This document shows, in pieces, positions 7,928 to 15,498 of a DNA stretch of 27,402 bases. The position numbers and the translations under genes are program-made. The stretch's first letter is position 1. Every line of letters begins with the position of its first letter. The DNA is taken from positions 1-27,402 of the forward strand of contig PWUP01000095.1 in the NCBI GenBank assembly GCA_003562535.1. Reading direction: 5' to 3'. The notes beneath the pieces are model-generated. The model ran no database searches, was not told where the DNA came from, and saw only the letters and a program-made list of their open reading frames with translations. The stretch is from Gammaproteobacteria bacterium. GTDB lineage: Bacteria; Pseudomonadota; Gammaproteobacteria; Competibacterales; Competibacteraceae.

Positions 7928-8707
7928 ATGGATTCAATCCACGAGTTATTACAGATTATGGCGCGTCTTCGCGATCCTGAACACGGTTGTGAATGGGATT
8001 GTGCGCAAAATTTCGCCAGCATTGCCCCGCATACCTTAGAAGAAGCCTATGAAGTCGCTGACGCGATTGCCCGCGATGATCGTACTGCACTCAAGGATGA
8101 ACTTGGGGATTTGCTGTTGCAAGTGGTCTTTCATGCGCGTATGGCAGAGGAAGAAGGCAGTTTTGATTTTGCCGCAGTGGCTGAGGCGATCAGTGCCAAG
8201 CTTATTCGCCGTCATCCACACATCTTTGGGGAGGTTGCCTATGCCAATCTGGCCGAACAAACTGCGGCTTGGGAGCGGATTAAAGCCGTCGAGCGCCAGC
8301 AGCAGGGTGAGGTCAGCGCCTTGGACGGTATTCCCTTAGCCTTACCCGCACTGAGTCGAGCCGCCAAGCTGCAAAAACGAGCCGCACGGGTGGGGTTTGA
8401 CTGGCCTGAGTTAGCCCCTGTGCTGGATAAGCTGGATGAGGAGCTGCAAGAGCTGCGTCAAGCGGTTGCCGCTGAGAAAACCGCAGCCATCCGTGAGGAG
8501 CTGGGCGATGTGCTGTTCAGTTGTGTCAATCTGGCTCGGCACTTAGGTGCGAACCCAGAAACGGTATTGCAGGACAGTAATCGTAAATTTGAACGCCGTT
8601 TCCGGCGCTTGGAGCAGCATATCCACCGCAGTGGTCGTCACCTCGAACAACTGACTCTCGCCGAACTGGATGCGGTATGGGAGCAGGTTAAGCAGGAGTC
8701 CATATAA
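7928..8707 (+). CDS. mazG: Nucleoside triphosphate pyrophosphohydrolase MazG
   Basis: 259 residues, close to the 263 of the E. coli enzyme. Two MazG domains are visible. The first contains LLQIMARLRDPEHGCEWD, then EEAYEVADAI and DELGDLLLQVVFHARMAEE, which supply the EExxE and ExxD metal ligands. The second contains DEELQELRQAV and REELGDVLFSCVNLARHLG. The enzyme hydrolyses NTPs to NMP and pyrophosphate and is thought to clear aberrant nucleotides. A TTG 30 bases upstream is in frame, but ATG 7928 begins at the usual family position (MDSIHELLQIMARLRDP). Its stop overlaps the next start by one base (TAATG), so mazG and the Nudix gene are co-translated house-cleaning enzymes. It is divergent from the CheW-like gene. 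Confidence 0.93.
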   Translation: MDSIHELLQIMARLRDPEHGCEWDCAQNFASIAPHTLEEAYEVADAIARDDRTALKDELGDLLLQVVFHARMAEEEGSFDFAAVAEAISAKLIRRHPHIFGEVAYANLAEQTAAWERIKAVERQQQGEVSALDGIPLALPALSRAAKLQKRAARVGFDWPELAPVLDKLDEELQELRQAVAAEKTAAIREELGDVLFSCVNLARHLGANPETVLQDSNRKFERRFRRLEQHIHRSGRHLEQLTLAELDAVWEQVKQESI

Positions 8708-9345
8708 TGGATTATCACTATGAGTTGCTGAATCAACGCACGGCGTATCATGGGTTTCTCCGCATGGTGGTCTATCGGCTGCGTCATCGGCTCTATGCCG
8801 GGGGCTGGAGTCCGGTGCTGGAGCGCGATTGTTTAGAGCGGGGGGAAGTGGTGGCGGTATTGCCCTATGATCCTGAGCAGGATCGGGTGGTGCTGATCGA
8901 GCAATTTCGTATCGGGGCGTTGCATGGGCCAGGCCATGCTTGGCTGTGGGAAATCATTGCTGGTGAAATTGGCCCGGGTGAAACCCCAGAGCAGGTGGCT
9001 TACCGCGAAGCCCTTGAAGAAGCCAATTGCCGTCTGACGGCCTTGCTACCGATTGCTCAGTATCTGGCCAGCCCCGGCAGTTCGGCAGAACGGGTGCATT
9101 TATTTTGCGGCCGGGTAGACAGCGACGGTTTAGGCGGAGTGCATGGCTTGGCAAATGAACATGAGGATATTCGAGTCGAAGTCCTATCTCGTCAGCAGGC
9201 GTTAGCGGCTGTGGCGGCTGGGCACATTCAAACCTCACCGGCGCTGATTGCACTCCAGTGGTTAGCGCTGCAGGGCGAGCAACTGCGGCAACAGTGGTGG
9301 CAGCCTCTCCCAAGGGAGAGGGCTGGGGTGAGGGTCGGGCGGTAG
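8707..9345 (+). CDS. nudF: Nudix hydrolase, ADP-ribose pyrophosphatase type
   Basis: 212 residues. The Nudix box is GEIGPGETPEQVAYREALEE, with the RE and EE metal ligands intact; the following Gly of the consensus is Asn. The N-terminal strand-rich part (FLRMVVYRLRHRLYAGG, then VVAVLPYDPEQDRVVLIEQFRIG) and the SPGSSAERVHLFCGRVD segment are typical of NudF-type ADP-sugar pyrophosphatases, which cleave ADP-ribose to AMP and ribose 5-phosphate. It starts one base inside the mazG stop. The last dozen codons, encoding PLPRERAGVRVGR, lie in a dispersed palindromic repeat that also supplies the path to the stop, so the natural C-terminus has probably been replaced or extended by repeat insertion. 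This tail lies beyond the catalytic fold and is unlikely to abolish activity. Confidence 0.9.
   Translation: MDYHYELLNQRTAYHGFLRMVVYRLRHRLYAGGWSPVLERDCLERGEVVAVLPYDPEQDRVVLIEQFRIGALHGPGHAWLWEIIAGEIGPGETPEQVAYREALEEANCRLTALLPIAQYLASPGSSAERVHLFCGRVDSDGLGGVHGLANEHEDIRVEVLSRQQALAAVAAGHIQTSPALIALQWLALQGEQLRQQWWQPLPRERAGVRVGR
9304..9334 (+). repeat. Dispersed palindromic repeat, copy 1 (inside nudF end)
   Basis: An 8-bp inverted repeat CCTCTCCC / GGGAGAGG with a two-base loop (9304-9321) is followed by CTGGGGTGAGGG. The same arrangement occurs at 26297-26336 in this window. Elements of this wording (CTCTCCC, loop, GGGAGAGGG, then T/C-TGGGGTGAGGG) are common as intergenic repeats in many proteobacteria. 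This copy overlaps the 3' end of the Nudix gene and lies between convergent genes, where it may also act as a transcript-end hairpin. Confidence 0.8.
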
Positions 9346-9362
9346 GTTATCAGTGAGCCAAT

Positions 9363-10136
9363 CTAACGTGGCATCGCTGAACGCCACCAAGTGCTGTGAT
9401 TACGGCGCAGTTCATCGTGCGACGGCATCGGATAGAACGCCAAATCAGAGCCATTGCCGATGTAAAATCCGCTGTGGACCATTCGATACGGGAAATCCAA
9501 GGAATGCACCCGATGCACCAGTTTGGATTGCTTATGTTCTGGGTGGAGTTGCAGCAGGGCTTCACGCAGATGCGGCATGAATGAATACGGCAAATCACCC
9601 ATAGCGCCGTTAGCCGGATCAGCGGCTAAATCCCCTAGACCGAGTTCCACAAAGCACTTGCCGGGAAAGCGAATGAACTTGCCGGGTTGACTGGTGACGC
9701 TGTGGTAGAAATCGACGGGATTCAGGGTGCTGACGACCAGGCTGTTGACAGGCACCAGATCCTGATACAGATGCAGGGTAGGCTGCTCACGCGGGGTGAT
9801 GGGGCCTTGTTCCAAGCCGAGAGTGTGACCGTAGGCGGTGCTCAGGTACAGTTTACCCAGTGCACTGACGGGGATATGTTCCAACACTCGGTACACGGAG
9901 GCATAGACTGAGTTTTTGGGTGTACCGTCTGGTTGGGGTACACATCGCTTTATAACCTCGTCTAAGTCAAAGAATTCATGACGGAACGAGGGATCGACTT
10001 CGAAGAAAATCGACTGACCTTTGGACTTGTATTGGTGTCCAGTTGAGTAATATTGCCCGAACTGTTCCGGCGGCAGCATAGAGGCGATCAGCGCCTCGGG
10101 GATCAGTGAAAAGTACAGATGAACCGTCGTTGTCAT
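9363..10136 (-). CDS. Conserved-looking protein of unknown function
   Basis: 257 residues; I do not recognise the family. It is preceded by AGGA eight to nine bases before ATG 10136, and codon use resembles the neighbours, so it is a credible gene. The protein looks soluble, with no signal peptide or membrane helix. It is rich in aromatic residues, His and Pro: the start HLYFSLIPEALIASMLPPEQFG suggests a beta-strand followed by a helix. Other segments that look structured are KGQSIFFEVDP, VYRVLEHIPVSALGKLYLST and the Trp/Tyr-rich end LVHRVHSLDFPYRMVHSGFY. It stands alone: convergent with the Nudix gene (17 bases between stops) and separated by about 225 bases from the purine-salvage operon. 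A perfect 16-bp palindrome lies 18 bases upstream of its start, which suggests individual regulation. No function is proposed. Confidence 0.75.
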   Translation of the reverse strand: MTTTVHLYFSLIPEALIASMLPPEQFGQYYSTGHQYKSKGQSIFFEVDPSFRHEFFDLDEVIKRCVPQPDGTPKNSVYASVYRVLEHIPVSALGKLYLSTAYGHTLGLEQGPITPREQPTLHLYQDLVPVNSLVVSTLNPVDFYHSVTSQPGKFIRFPGKCFVELGLGDLAADPANGAMGDLPYSFMPHLREALLQLHPEHKQSKLVHRVHSLDFPYRMVHSGFYIGNGSDLAFYPMPSHDELRRNHSTWWRSAMPR

Positions 10137-10154
10137 TGGCTAGTCCTACACACT

Positions 10155-10170
10155 TAGGCCAGTTGGCCTA
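10155..10170. promoter_or_regulatory. Perfect 16-bp palindrome upstream of the unknown gene
   Basis: TAGGCCAGTTGGCCTA consists of two 7-bp arms around two bases and ends 18 bases before the ATG of the 257-residue unknown protein. It could be a repressor operator or an RNA hairpin just ahead of the ribosome site (AGGA). On the plus strand a T5 run follows at 10177-10181, but no plus-strand transcript is expected there. The rest of 10137-10360 is non-coding: an AT-rich stretch at about 10310-10345 may hold promoter elements, but I could not assign any. Confidence 0.45.
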
Positions 10171-10360
10171 CTGAGGTTTTTCGGTAATTCGCTCTCGGTT
10201 GATGGCGCTAACGCAGGTAAGTCCTTAGGGTGTCGGTTGACACAGGGTCACCGAACGGTTGGCTGACGCCAGCAACATGAGCGGTTTGTAAACACCTTAT
10301 GCTAACAAATGTTCAATAAAAAATCGAGAATATATTATCAGAAGAGTCTTGCGCCACGGC

Positions 10361-11107
10361 TTAAACTAAACCCACTGCTGTGGTTAACAACCGCCGTACC
10401 TTAGCCATGCCACTGTCCAGTTGCTGGCGGATATCATCCATTGTAATGACGGCTTCAGTTTTACCAGCAGCCCAGTTGACCACCAAGGAACAACCCGCAT
10501 AGGCGATAGCCAGCTCACGCGCTAAGGCCGCTTCGGGCATACCCGTCATGCCGACGATATCACAGCCGTCACGTTCCATGCGGCGGATCTCAGCCGCCGT
10601 TTCTAGCCGTGGCCCTTGGGTGGCTCCGTAAGTGGCCTTGGGTTGCACCGCCAAGCCCAGTGATTCAGCAGCATGTAGCAAGGAGTGCCGCAGCTTGGCA
10701 TCGTATGGCCAGGTGAAATCGATGTGTTCAACGCTGTTGGGGGGGCCATCGAAAAAAGTATGAGCGCGATCCACAGTGTAGTCGATGATTTGATCCGGCA
10801 GGGCGATGACCCCGGGTACCATAGCAGGCGTGATGCCGCCGACCGCAGTGACGGCGATAATATGGCGGACTCCGGCGGCGTGTAAGGCCCAAAGATTGGC
10901 GCGATAATTAATCCGGTGAGGGGGCAGGTGGTGATTCTCACCGTGGCGAGCGAGAAAGATCAGTTCATGCCCATTGAGGCGAGCGTGAATCAACGGTGCA
11001 GCGATTGCACCGTAAGGAGTCTCCACTGTCGAGCGTGCTGCGATTTCAATATCTGGGAACTGATCCAGTCCAGTGCCGCCGATGATAGCGAGTGGTGTGG
11101 TGGGCAT
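10361..11107 (-). CDS. S-methyl-5'-thioinosine phosphorylase (MTAP/PNP family)
   Basis: 248 residues of the purine phosphorylase family 2. The start LAIIGGTGLDQFP, then FLARHGENHHLPPHRINYRANLWAL, DYTVDRAHTFFDG, TYGATQGPRLETAAEI and GMTGMPEAALARELAI are all MTAP-family signatures: phosphate binding near GGTG and RHG, and the methionine-containing ribose site GMTxMPEA. The family cleaves methylthioadenosine, or in the Pseudomonas PA3004 type methylthioinosine, with phosphate. I favour methylthioinosine: its product hypoxanthine is the substrate of the Hpt enzyme encoded immediately upstream with a one-base overlap, and a nagZ neighbour is also seen at PA3004/PA3005. A methylthioadenosine deaminase would have to be encoded elsewhere. 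Plain MTA phosphorylase is the alternative. Confidence 0.85.
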   Translation of the reverse strand: MPTTPLAIIGGTGLDQFPDIEIAARSTVETPYGAIAAPLIHARLNGHELIFLARHGENHHLPPHRINYRANLWALHAAGVRHIIAVTAVGGITPAMVPGVIALPDQIIDYTVDRAHTFFDGPPNSVEHIDFTWPYDAKLRHSLLHAAESLGLAVQPKATYGATQGPRLETAAEIRRMERDGCDIVGMTGMPEAALARELAIAYAGCSLVVNWAAGKTEAVITMDDIRQQLDSGMAKVRRLLTTAVGLV

Positions 11108-11661
11108 TACTGATCCTTAACCGCATAAATGGCCGGCAGATTACGCCAGTATTCGTGGTAATCCATGCCGCAGCCAAAGATGTAGCGGTCTTCAACATCC
11201 AAACCGATAAAGTCGACTTTAAGGTCTTCCTTGCGGTCATGACGTTTATTGACCAATACCGCACTGTAAACGGCATTGGCCCCTTCGGCTTTTAAATTAT
11301 TGATAATCGCTTGTAATGTATAGCCTTCATCGAAAATATCATCAATCACCAGCACGGTGCGATTGTTGACCTCAATGCCGGGGCGAGCCATCCATTCCAG
11401 TTTGCCGCCCATAGTGGTGCCACGATAGCGGGTGACATGCAGGTAGCTGATTTGAAAAGGAAATTTTAATCGCATAAACAGCAAGCTGGCGGGTAATAAC
11501 GCCCCGTTCATCACCACTAGGACCAGCGGGTCGGTGTGTGCCAGCCGGGTGCTGATGGCTTCGGCCATTGTGGTGACTGCTGCTTGGATTTGGGTTTCAG
11601 TGAACAGCAGATCGGCATGTTCAAGTGCGGTACGCGCTTGCTCGGCGCTGATGCTAGACAT
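11107..11661 (-). CDS. hpt: Hypoxanthine(-guanine) phosphoribosyltransferase
   Basis: 184 residues, the normal length. The PRPP-binding loop is VLVIDDIFDEGYTL, preceded by LVLVVMNGALLPASLLFMRL (the family's flexible-loop strand) and followed by VDFIGLDVEDRYIFGCGMDY, the purine-contact region. It converts hypoxanthine or guanine plus PRPP to IMP or GMP in the cytoplasm. The stop TAA overlaps the ATG of the phosphorylase gene by one base. That places a hypoxanthine-releasing enzyme and a hypoxanthine-using enzyme in one translational unit, a compact route from methylthio-nucleosides back to IMP. The DsrE-like gene ends 12 bases upstream of its start. Confidence 0.92.
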   Translation of the reverse strand: MSSISAEQARTALEHADLLFTETQIQAAVTTMAEAISTRLAHTDPLVLVVMNGALLPASLLFMRLKFPFQISYLHVTRYRGTTMGGKLEWMARPGIEVNNRTVLVIDDIFDEGYTLQAIINNLKAEGANAVYSAVLVNKRHDRKEDLKVDFIGLDVEDRYIFGCGMDYHEYWRNLPAIYAVKDQ

Positions 11662-11673
11662 GATGGCGAGTTC

Positions 11674-12042
11674 TCAGTAGGTCAGGGTAACAGTATGGTC
11701 GTCCATGGCTTCGCTAATGATGTACGCGCCACCGACGGTTTCTTCAACTTCAGGGATGAGTTTATCGCCCCATTCATTGAGTGTATTGGCGCAGACTTTA
11801 AAATGCACTCCAGCCTCGTGGGCTTCTTGAATCAGCGCATACGCCGTTTTATTGGTGTCACTGGACAGCAGGATTTTTTTGGCAACCCCTTTAATGGCCA
11901 GTTGACCTGAGCGACCGGAAAAGATCACTTCAACCTCATATTCCATGGCGGCAGCAACCGTCGCTTGGCTTAATACGGCAGTGACGGCGGTAGATGATTC
12001 AGGATGGGTGTTGACCATGATGATTAATAACTTATCAGCCAT
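11674..12042 (-). CDS. DsrE/DsrF-like family protein
   Basis: 122 residues, small soluble alpha/beta protein. The start MADKLLIIMVNTHPESSTAVTAVL, the strand VEVIFSGRSGQLAIKGVAKK and the segment AGVHFKVCANTLNEWG are characteristic of the DsrE-like fold. C84 in FKVCANTL occupies the position of the reactive Cys of TusD/DsrE sulfur carriers. Such proteins can carry persulfide sulfur, but many single-gene members have no assigned role, and here there are no dsr, tus or rhodanese genes beside it. It has AAAGG about seven bases upstream and lies between nagZ and hpt in the same direction, so it is probably co-transcribed with the salvage genes. The link to sulfur of methylthio-nucleosides is tempting but not shown. 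Confidence 0.8.
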   Translation of the reverse strand: MADKLLIIMVNTHPESSTAVTAVLSQATVAAAMEYEVEVIFSGRSGQLAIKGVAKKILLSSDTNKTAYALIQEAHEAGVHFKVCANTLNEWGDKLIPEVEETVGGAYIISEAMDDHTVTLTY

Positions 12043-12106
12043 TATTGACCTTTGTGGCTCGGGATGAGTTAACGAGTTAAATGGGTAATCAGTTTATGTT
12101 TAATGG

Positions 12107-13156
12107 TTAAGCGTGTTGGGTGTGCGCAAGCTGCTCACAGGCGGTCAGCACTTGCGCATGGTGCCGTTGCCAGTCATCCGTAGCGTGCAATTGCCTCAAA
12201 TGGGCATGACCTAAGCGACCGTATAAGCGACTGCGGCGGTGGTGTGCTGTGGGGTCAAATGGCGGATTAAACTGGTCCAATACCGTCGCTATAGCCTCGA
12301 AGTTATTACAGATTAGCACGATGTCACAGCCTGCGTTAACCGCTTGGGTGGCCCGTTCAACCGGCCCACCAGCCCAAGCGGCGCCGACCATGTCCAGATC
12401 ATCGCTGATTATAACGCCGTCGAAGTGGAATGTATTGCGTAAAATCGCTTGAATCCAGTGCCGTGAAAACCCTACCGGTGCCGAGTCAATTTGCGGGTAG
12501 ATGATGTGCGCGGGCATCAGTGCGGCAATGGGGTGGTGGATAAGTTGGATAAACGGGCATAAATCGTCTTGGAGTAGGGCGTCATAGTTGCGCTCATCAA
12601 TCGGTAATTCCAGATGAGAGTCGGCGGTGACTAGGCCATGTCCGGGGAAATGCTTGCCCACAGCGCTCATACCGGCAGCCTGCATGCCCTCTACGCAGGC
12701 GCTGGCGAGTGCAACAACGACGGTTGGATCGCGGTGAAAGGCTCGATCACCGATGACGGTGCTCTGCCCATAATCCAAATCCAGTACCGGCGCAAAACTG
12801 AAATCCACCCCTACCGCTCGCAGTTCTGCGGCCAACACCCAGCCCACTGTGTGCGCTAATCTGCGCATCTCATTGGGCTGCTGGGCATAGGCTAAACCGA
12901 GCCGCCGAGCGGCAGGCAATGCAGTAAAACCCGCACGAAAACGCTGCACTCGCCCGCCTTCATGATCGACAGCAATCAATAAAGGGGGGGTGCGCAAGGC
13001 GTGGATGCGGTCGGTTAATTGGCGTAATTGTTCGGGGTGGGCATAATTACGGGTGAACAACACCACACCGCCGACGGCGGGATGGAGCAGCCACTCGCGT
13101 TCGACGGCAGTCAGTTCTAGCCCAGATAGGCCAATCATCAGTGGGCCTGATGGCAT
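12107..13156 (-). CDS. nagZ: Beta-N-acetylhexosaminidase NagZ
   Basis: 349 residues, glycoside hydrolase family 3, single catalytic domain as in NagZ (about 340). Visible signatures are GVVLFTRNY, LLIAVDHEGGRVQRFR, APVLDLDYG, the substrate-binding KHFPGHG with the following loop ADSHLELP (His/Asp dyad acting as general acid), and ISDDLDM with the nucleophile Asp. The enzyme removes N-acetylglucosamine from 1,6-anhydro-muropeptides in the cytoplasm during peptidoglycan recycling. The start ATG is preceded by GAGG at eight bases. It is the first gene of a same-strand run nagZ, dsrE-like, hpt, phosphorylase; the 64-base gap after it is the largest in that run, so a separate promoter for the last three is possible. 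Confidence 0.94.
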   Translation of the reverse strand: MPSGPLMIGLSGLELTAVEREWLLHPAVGGVVLFTRNYAHPEQLRQLTDRIHALRTPPLLIAVDHEGGRVQRFRAGFTALPAARRLGLAYAQQPNEMRRLAHTVGWVLAAELRAVGVDFSFAPVLDLDYGQSTVIGDRAFHRDPTVVVALASACVEGMQAAGMSAVGKHFPGHGLVTADSHLELPIDERNYDALLQDDLCPFIQLIHHPIAALMPAHIIYPQIDSAPVGFSRHWIQAILRNTFHFDGVIISDDLDMVGAAWAGGPVERATQAVNAGCDIVLICNNFEAIATVLDQFNPPFDPTAHHRRSRLYGRLGHAHLRQLHATDDWQRHHAQVLTACEQLAHTQHA

Positions 13157-13318
13157 CAGATGATCCTCGATTAGCGTTGAATCCTAGTGTATTGTGTAAC
13201 GGTTAAAGGTAACATTAAACCAGAACCCTTGGAATAAAACTTGAACCCTGTTGTCGTTACCGCTAACCTTAGACTGGCCTATTTGTTCCCAAATTCTGAT
13301 GTGACCAATGGTTGAATA

Positions 13319-14509
13319 ATGAGTGCTGCACCTGAAGAAGTGTCAGTACTGCTCATGGTGCACGATGCTGCCACCCGCGCCCTGTTACTCCAGCGCTTGC
13401 AAGGGTTTGGCTATCGTGTGACCGTGCCTGAGTGGCCGCTTGCGGTGCTGGATCGGCCACCGCCTCGACCTTACGATGTGATACTGTATGATTTATGCAG
13501 TGGTTTCGTAGGATTGGAGCGGCTGCGCTCGGATATGCCGGATATGCCGGTGATTGTGCTCGCCCATGAACCCAATACCACAGCCGATGCGGTGCGGGTA
13601 TTGAAGCTTGGCGCTAGCGATTACCTCCTGCAAACGGATATCGAACCTGAACCTTTATTCCGGGCGCTAAACCGAGGAATCATGCAAGGCCGCCAGCGCC
13701 GCCGTGAACGCGCCTATTTACACAGTCTAGAACAAGCTAACCAAAGTTTACGCTGTCAGCTCGATGAATTGCGCAACGATGAGGAAGCTGGGCGGTATTT
13801 GCAGTTCCAACTGTTGCCACCGGTTAGCCAGAGTTTGGGAGCCTACCGATTCAGTCGGCAATTGTGGACTTCCTTATATTTAAGCGGCGATTTCACAGAT
13901 TATTTTCGTATTGACGATCAGCATACCGGATTTTATATGGCCGATGTGGCCGGTCATGGCATTTCATCGGCGATTGTGACGGTGCTGCTGAAAACGTATA
14001 TGAGTCACTACTTGATGCAATACCGCTGCGCTCAAGATCCGGCGATTCTCGATCCCGCGCAGATTTTTGCCCGGATTAACCGTAATATTCTCGACAGCGG
14101 TATCGACAAGCATCTGACCATGTTTTACGGCGTATTGAATCATGAGCGGCGTTGTTTGCTGTACTGTAATGCGGGTCAATTCCCCTACCCAGTGCTGCGC
14201 GATGAACGGGGGGTGCGTTATGTGGAAAATCGCAGCAAGCCGCTGGGCTTGTTTGATTTTGCCAAATACCATACCCAAGAATTGCCGCTTGAAGAGCGCT
14301 TTGCCTTGCTGTTGGTCTCGGACGGAATCTTAGAATGGTTGCCGCAGTCCAAAATTGCAGGCAAACTTGAAGATCTGCTAAACACATTAGCCACTGATCC
14401 GGTCAGTTTAGAGGGGTTAATTCACCGCCTTGGTTTGGATAAGCTGACCGGCTTTCCAAGAGACGATGTAACTTTATTACTGGTGCAAAGAGGTGTATTG
14501 CCAGCATGA
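13319..14509 (+). CDS. Degenerate receiver fused to PP2C/SpoIIE-type phosphatase
   Basis: 396 residues. Residues about 8-125 form a receiver domain in which the phosphoacceptor position (D58 in VILYDL) is kept, but the acidic pair reads H15-D16, the Thr is A82 and the Lys is Q105, so standard phosphorylation signalling is doubtful. A short helical linker (about 125-165) follows. A PP2C/SpoIIE phosphatase occupies about 165-395 with LSGDFTDYF, MADVAGHGISSAIV, LLVSDGILEW and RDDVTLLLV, which hold the metal-binding Asp residues. RsbU/HsbR-like proteins of this kind dephosphorylate a STAS anti-sigma antagonist. The next gene is exactly such a protein and overlaps by four bases (ATGA). The anti-sigma kinase domain found in HsbR is missing here, so the kinase must be encoded elsewhere. 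No strong ribosome site precedes the ATG. Confidence 0.88.
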   Translation: MSAAPEEVSVLLMVHDAATRALLLQRLQGFGYRVTVPEWPLAVLDRPPPRPYDVILYDLCSGFVGLERLRSDMPDMPVIVLAHEPNTTADAVRVLKLGASDYLLQTDIEPEPLFRALNRGIMQGRQRRRERAYLHSLEQANQSLRCQLDELRNDEEAGRYLQFQLLPPVSQSLGAYRFSRQLWTSLYLSGDFTDYFRIDDQHTGFYMADVAGHGISSAIVTVLLKTYMSHYLMQYRCAQDPAILDPAQIFARINRNILDSGIDKHLTMFYGVLNHERRCLLYCNAGQFPYPVLRDERGVRYVENRSKPLGLFDFAKYHTQELPLEERFALLLVSDGILEWLPQSKIAGKLEDLLNTLATDPVSLEGLIHRLGLDKLTGFPRDDVTLLLVQRGVLPA

Positions 14510-15009
14510 CAGTCGGCACCATCCTATACGCAAGACGACAACGCACCTACATTTTGAAATTTGTAGGTGAGATTCGTTACACCATGAGCTGTTCGCTGGA
14601 TCAGTTTCTAAAGCAGTTATTTAAACGCAGTGATTATGACGCGATCACCATTGATCTCACTGACACTACATCCATCGACAGCACCAGCCTAGGTTTATTG
14701 GCGAAAGTCGCTAATTTTACTCGACGGCGGTTTGGCACCAAGCCGACATTATACTCCCACAACTGTGATGTGAATCGGGTACTGGATAGTATGGGGTTGG
14801 ATGATGTCTTTGAGCTGCATTGTGAACCCTGTGAGCAAGGTTGCCCGTTAGAAGAGACGCAACAACTGGAAGTGTCCGAACCTGACAGCCAAACGCTGGC
14901 GCGCACCCTCCTTGATGCGCACTGTACGCTTAGCGATTTGAATGACAGCAATCGCCTAGAGTTTAGAGATATTGTTGGCGTTCTGCGCCAACAGCAAGCC
15001 TCAAGCTAG
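14506..15009 (+). CDS. STAS-domain anti-sigma-factor antagonist (HsbA-like)
   Basis: 167 residues. The STAS domain fills about residues 1-105 with AITIDLTDTTSIDSTSLGLLAKV; S59 in the DSTSLG motif aligns with the phosphorylated Ser of SpoIIAA (DSSGLG). About 60 further residues (EPCEQGCPLEETQQLEVSEP and on) are acidic and unusual for a minimal STAS protein; they include two Cys separated by three residues. By family logic, a kinase/anti-sigma factor phosphorylates S59 and the phosphatase encoded by the overlapping upstream gene removes the phosphate, releasing or capturing an anti-sigma factor. Neither that kinase nor a sigma factor gene is in the window. The stop lies three bases from the convergent CYTH-gene stop. 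Confidence 0.87.
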   Translation: MTVGTILYARRQRTYILKFVGEIRYTMSCSLDQFLKQLFKRSDYDAITIDLTDTTSIDSTSLGLLAKVANFTRRRFGTKPTLYSHNCDVNRVLDSMGLDDVFELHCEPCEQGCPLEETQQLEVSEPDSQTLARTLLDAHCTLSDLNDSNRLEFRDIVGVLRQQQASS

Positions 15010-15012
15010 ATC

Positions 15013-15480
15013 TCACCATTGCGAATACGGGTGTTTGACCAGGCTGGCGTTGAGATAGCGTGGGTCATTGGACACATCTTCTCCTAACCAGTCAGGCAGA
15101 TCGATAGACTCATCGGCAGCGTCAAGCTCTACTTCGGCAACCCCCAGACCCTGATTGTCTCCTTCGAACACATCGATTTCCCAAGTATGCGCCCCATGCT
15201 GTAACCAGTAACGGGTTTTTTCAATCAATGGCGGGGTACACAGCTCGTCGAGTAGGTGTTCAGCATCCTCTGTGGAGATAGGGTATTCATATTCAGTGCG
15301 GCTGAGTCCACTGGTCGCCCCCTTTATGGTTAATTGTGCCCCATTATCGGTCAGGCGTACTCGCACGGATACATCCTTATCGTTCAATAGATAGCCCTGC
15401 CGAAATGGCTCTGAGCGTTGGACATCAGCCTTCCAGTCGTCATTTTTGACCAAAAACTTACGTTCGATTTCTATGCCCAT
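15013..15480 (-). CDS. CYTH-domain protein, probable triphosphatase
   Basis: 155 residues. The N-terminal EIERKF signature (residues 4-9) defines the CYTH/triphosphate tunnel family. Basic and acidic strands follow, as expected for the eight-stranded tunnel: SVRVRL, QLTIKG, RTEYEYPIS, TRYWLQ, WEIDVFEG and GVAEVEL. Bacterial short members hydrolyse inorganic triphosphate; class IV adenylate cyclase is the other activity in the family and cannot be excluded by sequence alone. The ATG has AGGA eleven bases upstream and begins 18 bases after the end of the ilvD reading frame, so it is probably the last gene of a serA-ilvD-CYTH transcript. Confidence 0.88.
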   Translation of the reverse strand: MGIEIERKFLVKNDDWKADVQRSEPFRQGYLLNDKDVSVRVRLTDNGAQLTIKGATSGLSRTEYEYPISTEDAEHLLDELCTPPLIEKTRYWLQHGAHTWEIDVFEGDNQGLGVAEVELDAADESIDLPDWLGEDVSNDPRYLNASLVKHPYSQW

Positions 15481-15498
15481 AATTATGGTTTTCCTGTG

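Noticed and set aside
7928..8707. mazG as part of a toxin-antitoxin module
   Set aside because: There are no mazE or mazF genes; it is paired with a Nudix hydrolase, so it is a house-cleaning enzyme.
10317..10323. T-rich run (minus strand) after the phosphorylase gene as an intrinsic terminator
   Set aside because: No GC-rich stem precedes the run.
13241..13269. TTGAAC with a 17-base spacer to TAACCT as promoter for the phosphatase gene
   Set aside because: The -10 matches only three of six bases; chance is likely.
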